From Dipteris shenzhenensis (taxonomy: Eukaryota; Polypodiophyta; Polypodiopsida; Gleicheniales): a DNA stretch of 64,000 nt. The notes beneath the pieces were generated by a model. The model ran no database searches, was not told the DNA's origin, and saw only the letters and a list, made by a program, of their open reading frames with translations. Made by a program: the position numbers and the translations under genes. The DNA is taken from the NCBI GenBank assembly GCA_047967505.1, contig CM106539.1; one strand, written 5' to 3'. Shown piece by piece: positions 54,720-64,000 of the stretch; positions within the stretch are counted from its first letter, which is position 1, and every line of letters begins with the position of its first letter.

Positions 54720-57700
54720 CTCCAATGGGCACAAAACTTTGTACACTCCTCAACCTAGGTCTTATTGACTTGCATACAAAGTGGTGCACCCATCTCATAA
54801 GTACTTGTTCGGATAACACACCTCCTATGTATTTTATGACGATTGTGCATAACACTAGCAACAAAATGGTGTATCATGTGAGACAGACTATGCAAAGCAT
54901 ATCCAATGGACACAAGACTTTACACATTCCTCAACCTAGGCAGTATTGACTTGTGTGCAAAGTGGCATCCCCATCCGATAAGTACTTGTTTGAAAAATAC
55001 ACCTACGATCGTGTTTTTTGACAATTGTGCATGACACTAAGGCAACAACGGTGTTTTATGCTTGATCGACAATGCAAAGCATATCCGATGGGCACAATAC
55101 TTTGCACACACCTTCAACTAGGTAGAATCGACTTACATGCAAAGTGGCATGCCCATCCCATAAGTGCTTGATCCTATAACATACCTAGAAACGTGTTTTT
55201 TGATGGATGTGCATGACACTAGAGTAAAAATAGTATTTAATGCTCGATCGACCATGCAAAGGATATCCGATGGGCACAAAACTTTTTGTATGCCTCAACC
55301 TAGGTGGTATTGAAATGTTCTCAATGAGGCACACCCATCCGATAAGTACTTGGTCAGATAACACACCTAATGGCGTGTTTTTTTGCAAATGTGCATGTCA
55401 TTAGGAAAAAAATGATGTATAATGCGTGATCGACCATGCAAATCATATCCGATGGTGACAATACTTTGCACACACCTCAACGTAGTTAAAACAGACTTGC
55501 GTGCAAAGTGGAGCCCCCATATGATAAATATTTATTTGAATAACACACCTATGGTCGTGTTTTTATATGGTTGTGCATGACACTAAGGCAAAAACAGTGT
55601 GTTATGCTTGATCGACAATGCAAAGCATATCCGATGGGCACGATACTTTGCACACACCTTCAACTAGGTGGAATTGACTTACATGCAAAGTGGCATGCCC
55701 ATCGCATAAGTGCTTGATCAGATAACACACCTAGCAGCGTGTTTTTTTACGAATGTGCATGGCACCAAGGCAAAAATGGAATTTAATGCTCGATCGACCA
55801 TGCAAAGCATATCCGATGGGCATGATACTTTGCACACACCTTCAACTAGGTGGAATTGACTTACATGCAAAGTGACATTCCCATCGCATAAGTGCTTGAT
55901 CGGATAACACACCTAGCAGCATGTTTTTTTACGGATGTGCATGGCACTAAGGCAAAAATGGTATTTAATGCTCGATCGACCATGCAAAGCATATCCGATG
56001 GGCATAATACTTTTCCTATACCTCAACCTAGTTGTTATTAAAATGTTGTCAAAGAGGCACACCCATCCGATAAGTACTTGGTCAGATAACATACCCAAGG
56101 GCGTGTTTTTTTGCGGATGTGCATACCACTAGGGAAAAAACGGTGTATAATGCGTGATCGACCATCCAAATCATATCCGATGGTGACAATACTTTTCACG
56201 CACCTCAATGTAGTTAAAACGGACTTGCGTGCAAAGTGGAGCCCCCATCTGATAAGTACTTATTTGAATAACACACCTATGGCCGTGTTTTTATATGGTT
56301 GTGCATGACACTAAGGCAAAAACGGTGTGTTATGCTTGATCAACCATGCAAATCATATCTGAAGGTGACAATACTTTGCACACACCTCAACCTAGTTGAA
56401 ACAGACTTACGTGCAAACTAGAGCCCCCATCCGATAAGTACTAGTTTGAATAACACATCTAGGACTGCGTTTTTTTACGAATGTGCATGACACTAAGACA
56501 AAAACGGTGTTTTATGCTTGATCGACAATGCAAAGCATATCCGATGGGCACAATACTTTGCACACACCTTCAACTAGGTAGAATCGACTTACATGCAAAG
56601 TGGCACGCCCATCCCATAAGTGCTTGATCGGATAACATACCTAGCAGCGTGTTTTGACGGATGTGCATGACACTAGAGTAAAAATAGTATTTAATGCTCG
56701 ATCGACCACGCAAAGGATATCTGATGGGCACAAAACTTTTCGTACGCCTCAACCTAGGTGGTATTGAAATGTTCTCAATGAGGCACACCCATCCGATAAG
56801 TACTTGGTCAGATAACACCTAATGGCGTGTTTTTTTGCGAATGTGCATATCATTAGGGAAAAAATGATGTATAATGCATGATCGACCATGTAAATCATAT
56901 CCGATGGTGACAATACTTTGTACGCACCTCAAAGTAGTTAAAACGGACTTGCGTGCAAAGTGGAGGCCCCATCTGATAAGTATTTATTTGAATAACACAC
57001 CTATGGCCGTGTTTTTATATGGTTGTGCATGACACTAAGGCAAAAACAGTGTGTTATGCTTGATCGACAATGCAAAGCATATCCGATGGGCACAATACTT
57101 AGTTGAAATAGAGTTGAGTGCAAACTGGAGCCCCCATCCGATAAGTACTAGTTTGAATAACATACCTAGGACCGTGTTTTTTCATGGTTGTGCATGACAC
57201 CAAGGCAAAAATGGTGTTTTATGCTTGATCGACAATGCAAAGCATATCCGATGGGCACAATACTTTGCACACACCTTCAACTAGGTGAGATTAACTTACA
57301 TGCAAAGTGGCACGCCCATCGCATAAGTGCTTGATCAGATAACACACCTAGCAGCGTGTTTTTTTACGGATGTGCATGGCAGTAAGGCAAAAATGGTATT
57401 CAATGCTCGATCAACCATGCAAAGCATATCCGCCGATGGGCACAATACTTTGCACACACCTTTAACTAGGTGAAATTGACTTACGTGCAAAGTGGCACGC
57501 CCATCCCATAAGTGCTTGATTGGATAACATACCTATCAGCGTGTTTTTTTACGGATGTGCATGACACTAGAGCAAAAATAGTATTTAATGGTCGATCGAC
57601 CATGCAAAGCATATCCGATGGGCACAATACTTTGCACACACCTTCAACTAGGTGGAATTGACTTACATGAAAAGTGGCACGCCCATCGCATAAGTGCTTG

Positions 57701-60700
57701 ATCAGATAACACACGTAGAAGTGTGTTTTTTTACGGATGTGCATGGCACTAAGGCAAAAATGGTATTTAATGCTCGATCGACCATGCAAAGCATATCTGA
57801 TTGGCACGATACTTTGCACACACCTTCAACTAGGTGGAATTGACTTACATGCAAAGTGGCATTCCCATCGCATAAGTGCTTGATCGGATAACACACCTAG
57901 CAGCGTGTTTTTTTACGGATGTGCATGGCACTAAGGCAAAAATGGTATTTAATGCTCGATCGACCATGCAAAGCATATCCAATGGGTATAATACTTTTCC
58001 TATACCTCAACTTAGGTCGTATTAAAATGTTGTCAAAGAGGCACACCCATCCGATAAGTACTTGGTCAGATAACATACCTAAGGGCGTGTTTTTTTGCGG
58101 ATGTGCATACCACTAGGGAAAAAACGGTGTATAATACGTGATCAACCATGCAAATCATATCCGATGGTGACAATAATTTGCACACACCTCAACCTAGTGG
58201 AAACGGACTTGCGTGCAAACTGGAGCCCCCATCCGATAAGTACTAGTTTGAATAATACACCTAGGACCGTGTTTTTTCATGGTTGTGCATGACACCAAGG
58301 CAAAAACGGTGTTTTATGCTTGATCGACAATGCAAAGCATATCCGATGGGCACAATACTTTGCACACACCTTCAACTAGGTAGAATCAACTTACATGCAA
58401 AGTGGCACGCCCATCCCATAAGTGCTTGATTGGATAACATACCTAGCAGCGTGTTTTTTGACGGATGTGCATGACACTAGAGTAAAAATAGTATTTAATA
58501 CTCGATTGACCATGCAAAGGATATCTGATGGGCACAATACTTTGCACACACTTTCAACTAGGTGGAATTGACTTACATGCAAAGTGGCATTCCCATCGCA
58601 TAAGTGCTTGATCGGATAACACACCTAGGAGCGTGTTTTTTTACGGATGTGCATGGCACTAAGGCAAAAATGGTATTTAATGCTCGATCGACCATGCAAA
58701 GCATATCTGATGGGCATAATACTTTTCTCATACCTCAACCTAGGTGTTATTAAAATGTTGTCAAAGAGGCACACCCATCCGATAAGTACTTGGTCAGATA
58801 ACATACCTAAGGGCGTGTTTTTTTGCGGATGTGCATACCACTAGGAAAAAAACGGTGTATAATGCGTGATCAACCATGCAAATCATATCCGATGGTGACA
58901 ATACTTTGCACACACCTCAACCTAGTGGAAACAGACTTGTGTGCAAATTGGAGCCCTTATCCGATAAGTACTAGTTTGAATAATACACCTAGGACCGTGT
59001 TTTTTCATGGTTGTGCATGACACCAAGGCAAAAACGGTGTTTTATGCTTGATCGACAATGCAAAGCATATCCGATGGGCACAATACTTTGCACACACCTT
59101 CAACTAGGTGGAATCGACTTACATGCAAAGTGGCACGCCCATCCCATAAGTTCTTGATCGGATAACATTCCTAGCAGCGTGTTTTTTGACGGATGTGCAC
59201 GACACTAGAGCCAAAATAGTATTTAATGCTCGATCAACCATGCAAAGCATATCCGATGGGCACAAAACTTTTTGTACACCTCAACCTAGGTGGTATTGAA
59301 ATGTTCACAATGAGGCACACCCATCCGATACGTAATTGGTCAGATAACACTCCTAGTAGCGTGTTTTTTTACGGATGTGCATGGCACTAAGGCAAAAATG
59401 GTATTTAATGCTCGATCCACCATGCAAAGCATATCTGATGGGCACGATACTTTGCACACACCTTCAACTAGGTGGAATAGACTTATATGCAAAGCGGCAC
59501 GTGCATCCCATAAGTGCTTCATTGGGTTACATACCTAGCAACGTGTTTTTTGACAGATGTGCATGACACTAGAGCAAAAATAGTATTTAATGCTCGATCG
59601 ACCATGCAAAGCATATCCGATGGGCACAAAACTTTTCGTATGCCTTAACCTAGGTGGTATTGAAATGTTCTCAATGACGCACACCCATTCGATAAGTACT
59701 TGGTCAGATAACACACCTAATGGCGTGTTTTTTTGCGGATGTCCATATCATTAGGAAAAAAATGGTGTATAATGCGTGATCGACCATGCAAATCATATCC
59801 GATGGTGACAATACTTTGCATGCACCTCAATGTAGTTAAAATAGACTTGTGTGCAAAGTGGAGCCCCCATCTGATAAGTACTTTGAATAACACACATATG
59901 GCCGTGTTTTTATATGGTTGTGCATGACACTAAGGCAAAAACGGTGTGTTATGCTTGATCGACAATGCAAAGTATATCCGATGAACACAATACTTTGCAC
60001 ACACCTTCAACTAGGTGTATTTGACTTACATGCAAAGTGGCACGCCCATCGCATAAGTGCTTGATCAGATAACACACCTAGCAACGTGTTTTTTTACGGA
60101 TGTGCATGGCACTAAGGCAAAAATGGCATTTAATGCTCGATCGACCATGCGATGGGCATGATACTTTGCACACACCTTCAAACTTGTGGAATAGACTTAC
60201 ATGCAAAGTGGCACGCCCATCCCATAAGTGCTTGATCAAATAACATACCTAGCAGCGTGTTTTTTGACGGATGTGCATGACACTAGAGTAAAAAAAGTAT
60301 TTAATGCTCGATCGACCATGCAAATGATATCCGATGGGCACAAAACTTTTTGTACGCCTCAACCTAGGTGGTATTGAAATGTTCTCAATGAGGCACACCC
60401 ATCCGATAAGTACTTGGTCAAATAACACACCTAATGGCGTGTTTTTTTGCGGATGTGCATATCATTAGGAAAAAAATGGTGTATAATGCGTGATCGACCA
60501 TGCAAATCATATCCGATGGTGACAATACGTTGCATGCACCTCAACGTAGTTGAAACAAACTTGCGTGCAAAGTGGAGCCCCCATCTGATAAGTACTTATT
60601 TGAATATCACACCTATGGCCGTATTTTTATATGGTTGTGCATGACACTAAGGCAGAAACGGTGTGTTATGCTTGATCGACAATACAAAGCATATCCGATG

Positions 60701-62345
60701 AACACAATACTTTGCACACACCTTCAACTAGGTGTAATTGACTTACATGCAAAGTGGCATGCCCATCGCATAAGTGCTTGATCAGATAACACACCTAGCA
60801 GCGTGTTTTTTTACAGATGTGCATGGCACTAACGCAAAAATGGTATTTAATGCTCGATCAACCATGCAAAGCATATCAGATGGGCACGATACTTTGCAAA
60901 CATCTTCAACTAGATGTAATTGACTCACATGCAAAGTGGAATTCCCATCGCATAAGTTCTTGATCGGATAACACACCTAGCAGCGTGTTTTTTTATGGAT
61001 GTGCATGGCACTAAGGCAAAAATGGTATTTAATGCTTGATCGACCATGCAAAGCATATCCGATGGGCATAATACTTTTCTTATACCTCAACCTAGGTGGT
61101 ATTAAAATGTTTTCAAAGAGGTACATCCATCCGATAAGTACTTGGTCAGATAACATACCTAAGGGCATGTTTTTTTGCTGATGTGCATACCACTAGGGGA
61201 AAAACGGTGTATAATGCGTGATCGACCTTGCAAATCATATCCGATGGTGACAATACTTTGCACACACCTCAACCTAGTTGAAACAGACTTGCGTGCAAAC
61301 TGGAGCCCCCATCCGATAAGTACTAGTCTGAATAACACATCTAGGACTGCGTTTTTTGACGAATGTGCATGACACTAAGACAAAAACGGTGTTTTATGCT
61401 TGATCGACAATGCAAAGCATATCCGATGGGCACAATACTTTGCACACACCTTCAACTAGGTAGAATCAACTTACATGCGAAGTGGCACGCCCATCCCATA
61501 AGTGCTTGATCATATAACATACCTAGCAGCGTGTTTTTGGACGGATGTGCATGACACGTTGGGTAAAAATAGTATTTGATGCTCGATTGACCATGCAAAG
61601 GATATCCAATGGGCACAAAACTTTTTTTATGCCTCAACCTAGGTGGTATTGAAATGTTCTCAATGAGGCACACCCATCCGATAAGTACTTGGTCAGATAA
61701 CACACCTATTGGCGTGTTTTTGTGCGAATGTGCATATCATTAGGGAAAAAATGGTGTATAATGCGTGATCGACCATGCAAATCATATCTGATGGTGACAA
61801 TACTTTGCACGCACCTCAACGTAGTTAAAACGGACTTACGTGCAAAGTGGAGCCCCCATCTGATAAGTACTTATTTGAATAACATACCTATGGCCGTGTT
61901 TTTATATGGTTGTGCATGACAGTAAGGCAGAAATAGTGTGTTATGCTTGATCGACAATGCAAAGCATATTGGATGGGCACAATACTTTGCACACACCTTC
62001 AACTAGGTGGAATTGACTTACATGCAAAGTGGCATTCCCATCTCATAAGTACTTGATCGGATAACACACCTAGCAGCGTGTTTTTTTTATGGATGTGCAT
62101 GACAGGAGCAAAAATAGTATTTAATGCTCGATGGACCATGCAAAGCATATCCGATGGGCACAACACTTTTTGTACACCTCAACTAGGTGGAATTGACTTA
62201 CATGCAAAGTGGCACCCGCATCCCATTAGTGCTTGATTGGATAACGTACCTAGTAGGCTCATGTTTTTTTACGGATGTGCATGACACTAGAGCAAAAATA
62301 GTATTTAATGCTTGATTGACCATGCAAAGGATAACTTGGCATGTC
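54720..62345 (+). repeat. 182-bp satellite, array B (about 42 monomers)
   Basis: CATATCCGATGGGCACAATA and related phrases recur with a step of 181-183 bp (55081, 55262, 55444, 55626, 55808, 55990 and so on). Monomers fall into types by the word after AACACACCT: A (AGCAGCGTG), B (AATGGCGTG), B' (AAGGGCGTG), C (ATGGCCGTG) and D (AGGACCGTG). Types recur in blocks: A-B-C near 55.2, 56.6, 59.5, 60.2 and 61.5 kb; A-A-B'-D near 57.7, 58.4 and 60.8 kb. This shows higher-order structure. Each monomer carries a dyad with ATCCGA and TCGGAT arms around AAGTACTT. The array is the reverse complement of array A. Confidence 0.95.
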
Positions 62346-62497
62346 CATCTGATGAGTACTTGATCAGATAACTTCTCCCACTAATAAATTAAGTACTAAT
62401 TGAAAATTATAATAAATAAGTAGATTATTAAAAAGAGACTAATATTTATGTAATTGTTGCCACTGCAGCTTGCTTGCGAAGGACTCTCACAAAGGAG
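62346..62497 (+). promoter_or_regulatory. Leader between satellite array B and copy 3
   Basis: AAAGAGACTAATATTTATGTAATTGTTGCC is shared with copy 2 (about 30319-30350) and is the only obvious sequence conserved between arrays and genes. It ends in CCACTGCAG, a good 3' splice acceptor, so the gene may have an upstream exon beyond or within the array. Confidence 0.45.
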
Positions 62498-64000
62498 ATG
62501 GCTATAGATTTTGTTCCAGGGATGGATGTGATTTTATGTAGCAAAAGAGAAGTAGTTGCATTTGCTACAATCCATGATAGTGATCCCAATTCACTTTGCC
62601 ACTTTCGAAGACTTGGCGAAGATAAGGTAGCAGTTACTGTATCAAAGATTCTTAGCGCACATGTTGAGCTAAAGTATAAATGTGGAGATATGGAAACACT
62701 TGGAGATGTTATGCCCTACAATACATCCAACAAATCATTTATAGCATGGGACAAAGATGAGACTTATGCAACAGACATTATCAAGAATACAAAGTGCACC
62801 ACCTTGGATTTTACTATAGGGGATATTTTACAAATGAGATCATTTGCAAATAAGATTGTAGCAGAAGGTCAAGTATTGGGATTTGAACAAGTGGAGCAAT
62901 GGTCATTTGCACAGATGAGGATTCTAAAAGTCACTGATGATGGTATGGTTGATAACATAACATCCTTATGTGATCCCTACTATGAGGTAGGCAAGAATAT
63001 GAGATGGAGCATGCAATTTTTAAACATGAGAAAGAGGCACGTGGTTTTCAATGATAAAGACAACGCATACTACAATATCAAAGGACCTAAAAAGCGTGCC
63101 CATGTGCCAGGCTCTATCACTTCAAATGTGGATGATTTCAATATACTCAATTATAGAAGTGACATCTTATCTGGAGTGGATGAGTTCATTGGTTCCAAGA
63201 AACAAAATGATTTTAGAAGCGAAGCCTTATCTGGGGTGGATGAATTCTTGCATAGTGAGAAGGGCAAAGGTATCAATAGCGATGTCTTGTCAAGTGTGGA
63301 TGAGTTCATGCATATTAACAAACCTGGTGTCAATCAAGGTTGTGGATTTGTGAAAGCCATGCAAGATGTCCCAATGAGTGATGTTCTCTCAGGAGTGGAA
63401 GAGTTTCAAGGTTCTCAATACTCTCGTAGAATATTGAATTCATTGAATGGTCCTAAGAGTATGTTAAAAACGAGGATGAGATCAACAGAGGATTATTCAG
63501 TATTTAACTTTGATTGTGATATGAACAAGGATGCAACGACCAATCATGGATGCTTGGTTACAAATAAATGTGAGGAGAAGAAGTGCATAAATACAGATAA
63601 CAATGTGCACGAGGAACGAAAACGGTCATACATATGTATGAAGAGAAAGAGAATCCAGGCAGATCCACAAAAGCAACCAAAGAGGAAGAGAGTAATGAAG
63701 GAGGAGAACATGTTAAATGCATTGGGATATCTATGTTGCAAGCGAAGATGTATGCGCTTCATTAATCTTGCAGACATCAGGGAATGTAGAGGACACGTGT
63801 GGCAAAGAAGGGGAAGCGAAAGAAATGAATACCTTCTCACAAGTCTCTCTTGCTTTCTTCAGAATGGCAATAAAAGGCTAAGTTCAAGACAAAAGGTAAA
63901 ACCTCTCGTAAATGGAAAAAGGATTTGCAATAAGGCATATCGCAATATTACTGGATTATCCCATGGTACATATTGGGATTTAGTTACCAAGGCAAAGGGC
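62498..64000 (+). CDS. TNP1-like/DUF7869-like transposon gene, copy 3 (open, cut by window end)
   Basis: From ATG 62498 the frame is open for 501 codons to the window edge, with no stop or shift. Residues 1-90 form the TNP1/En-Spm-like domain (EVVAFATIHDSDPNSLCHF, CGDMETLGDV, KSFIAWDKDE). Residues 95-190 contain FANKIVAEGQVLGFEQVEQW. Residues 215-265 hold repeats of D-LSGVDEF. A basic stretch, PQKQPKRKRVMK, is a likely nuclear localisation signal. CCKRRCMRFINLADIRECRG and VNGKRICNKAYRNITGLSHG follow, the usual N-terminal flank of DUF7869 proteins. The catalytic-like core seen in copy 1 would lie beyond 64000. The gene may begin earlier, since an acceptor site (CACTGCAG) ends at 62468. It is the best candidate here for an intact member. 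DNA binding and transposition are inferred roles. Confidence 0.8.
   Translation, partial: MAIDFVPGMDVILCSKREVVAFATIHDSDPNSLCHFRRLGEDKVAVTVSKILSAHVELKYKCGDMETLGDVMPYNTSNKSFIAWDKDETYATDIIKNTKCTTLDFTIGDILQMRSFANKIVAEGQVLGFEQVEQWSFAQMRILKVTDDGMVDNITSLCDPYYEVGKNMRWSMQFLNMRKRHVVFNDKDNAYYNIKGPKKRAHVPGSITSNVDDFNILNYRSDILSGVDEFIGSKKQNDFRSEALSGVDEFLHSEKGKGINSDVLSSVDEFMHINKPGVNQGCGFVKAMQDVPMSDVLSGVEEFQGSQYSRRILNSLNGPKSMLKTRMRSTEDYSVFNFDCDMNKDATTNHGCLVTNKCEEKKCINTDNNVHEERKRSYICMKRKRIQADPQKQPKRKRVMKEENMLNALGYLCCKRRCMRFINLADIRECRGHVWQRRGSERNEYLLTSLSCFLQNGNKRLSSRQKVKPLVNGKRICNKAYRNITGLSHGTYWDLVTKAKG

Noticed and set aside
55185-61919. Dozens of 60-83 codon frames recurring on both strands
   Set aside because: They recur with the 182-bp satellite period and are shadows of the monomer, with no coding bias.
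54720-62345. CRISPR-like array
   Set aside because: The unit is a whole 182-bp tandem monomer without short repeats separated by unique spacers, and the setting is eukaryotic.

Overview
This 64 kb window looks like repeat-dominated nuclear DNA from a land plant, and I found no intact host gene. It contains Arabidopsis-type telomere heptamers (TTTAGGG), Ty1-copia and Ty3-gypsy remnants, CACTA (En/Spm) pieces, LINE 3' ends, MITEs, a SINE head and long satellite arrays. Three genes join a TNP1/En-Spm-like N-terminus to a DUF7869-like core. From general knowledge that pairing points to a seed-free plant (fern, lycophyte or moss), but this is inference and no marker gene proves it.

Layout. 0.57-1.9 kb: right-hand coding end (DUF4216) and one terminus of a CACTA element, minus strand. 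3.6-5.3 kb: decayed Ty3-gypsy pol, minus. 7.3-7.8 kb: probable hAT-type BED finger, broken by a copia LTR relic (7.76-8.27 kb). 9.8-11.06 kb: large palindrome with telomere-like arms. 11.2-14.8 kb: TNP1/DUF7869 copy 1, decayed. 15.3 and 25.2 kb: two copies of one MITE. 16.97-19.49 kb: a complete, very young, GAG-only copia-type element with identical LTRs and a 5-bp target duplication. 21.38-24.21 kb (+) and 38.95-41.89 kb (-): two copies of an unusual Ty3-like unit in which an RNase H domain precedes gag. 26.1-27.0 and 33.1-33.6 kb: LINE 3' ends. 28.7-30.1 kb: 182-bp satellite (array A), followed by TNP1/DUF7869 copy 2. 33.9-35.6 kb: two LTR relics. 36.7-37.6 kb: exon-like sequences of an unrecognised gene. 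41.9-43.8 kb: CACTA TNP2 transposase (-), cut by the Ty3-like unit. 43.86-47.47 kb: a large spliced gene (+), lightly decayed, with a DGQH (ParB/DndB-like) motif and a possible degenerate DNA-methyltransferase-like C-terminal half. 49.8-54.5 kb: CT microsatellites and a 2.2 kb C-rich tract studded with GC palindromes. 54.7-62.35 kb: satellite array B (about 42 monomers, opposite orientation). 62.5 kb to the end: TNP1/DUF7869 copy 3, open for 501 codons and running off the window.

Most notable pattern. All three TNP1/DUF7869 genes sit about 140-230 bp downstream of a dyad-rich repeat array: the palindrome for copy 1, and the 182-bp satellite for copies 2 and 3. The two satellite arrays are inverted relative to their genes. 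The CACTA terminus at 573 also carries palindromic subterminal repeats. My working hypothesis is a transposon family whose TNP1-like proteins bind dyads in subterminal or intronic arrays, some of which have expanded into satellite DNA. All domain assignments come from reading motifs by eye; no database was searched.
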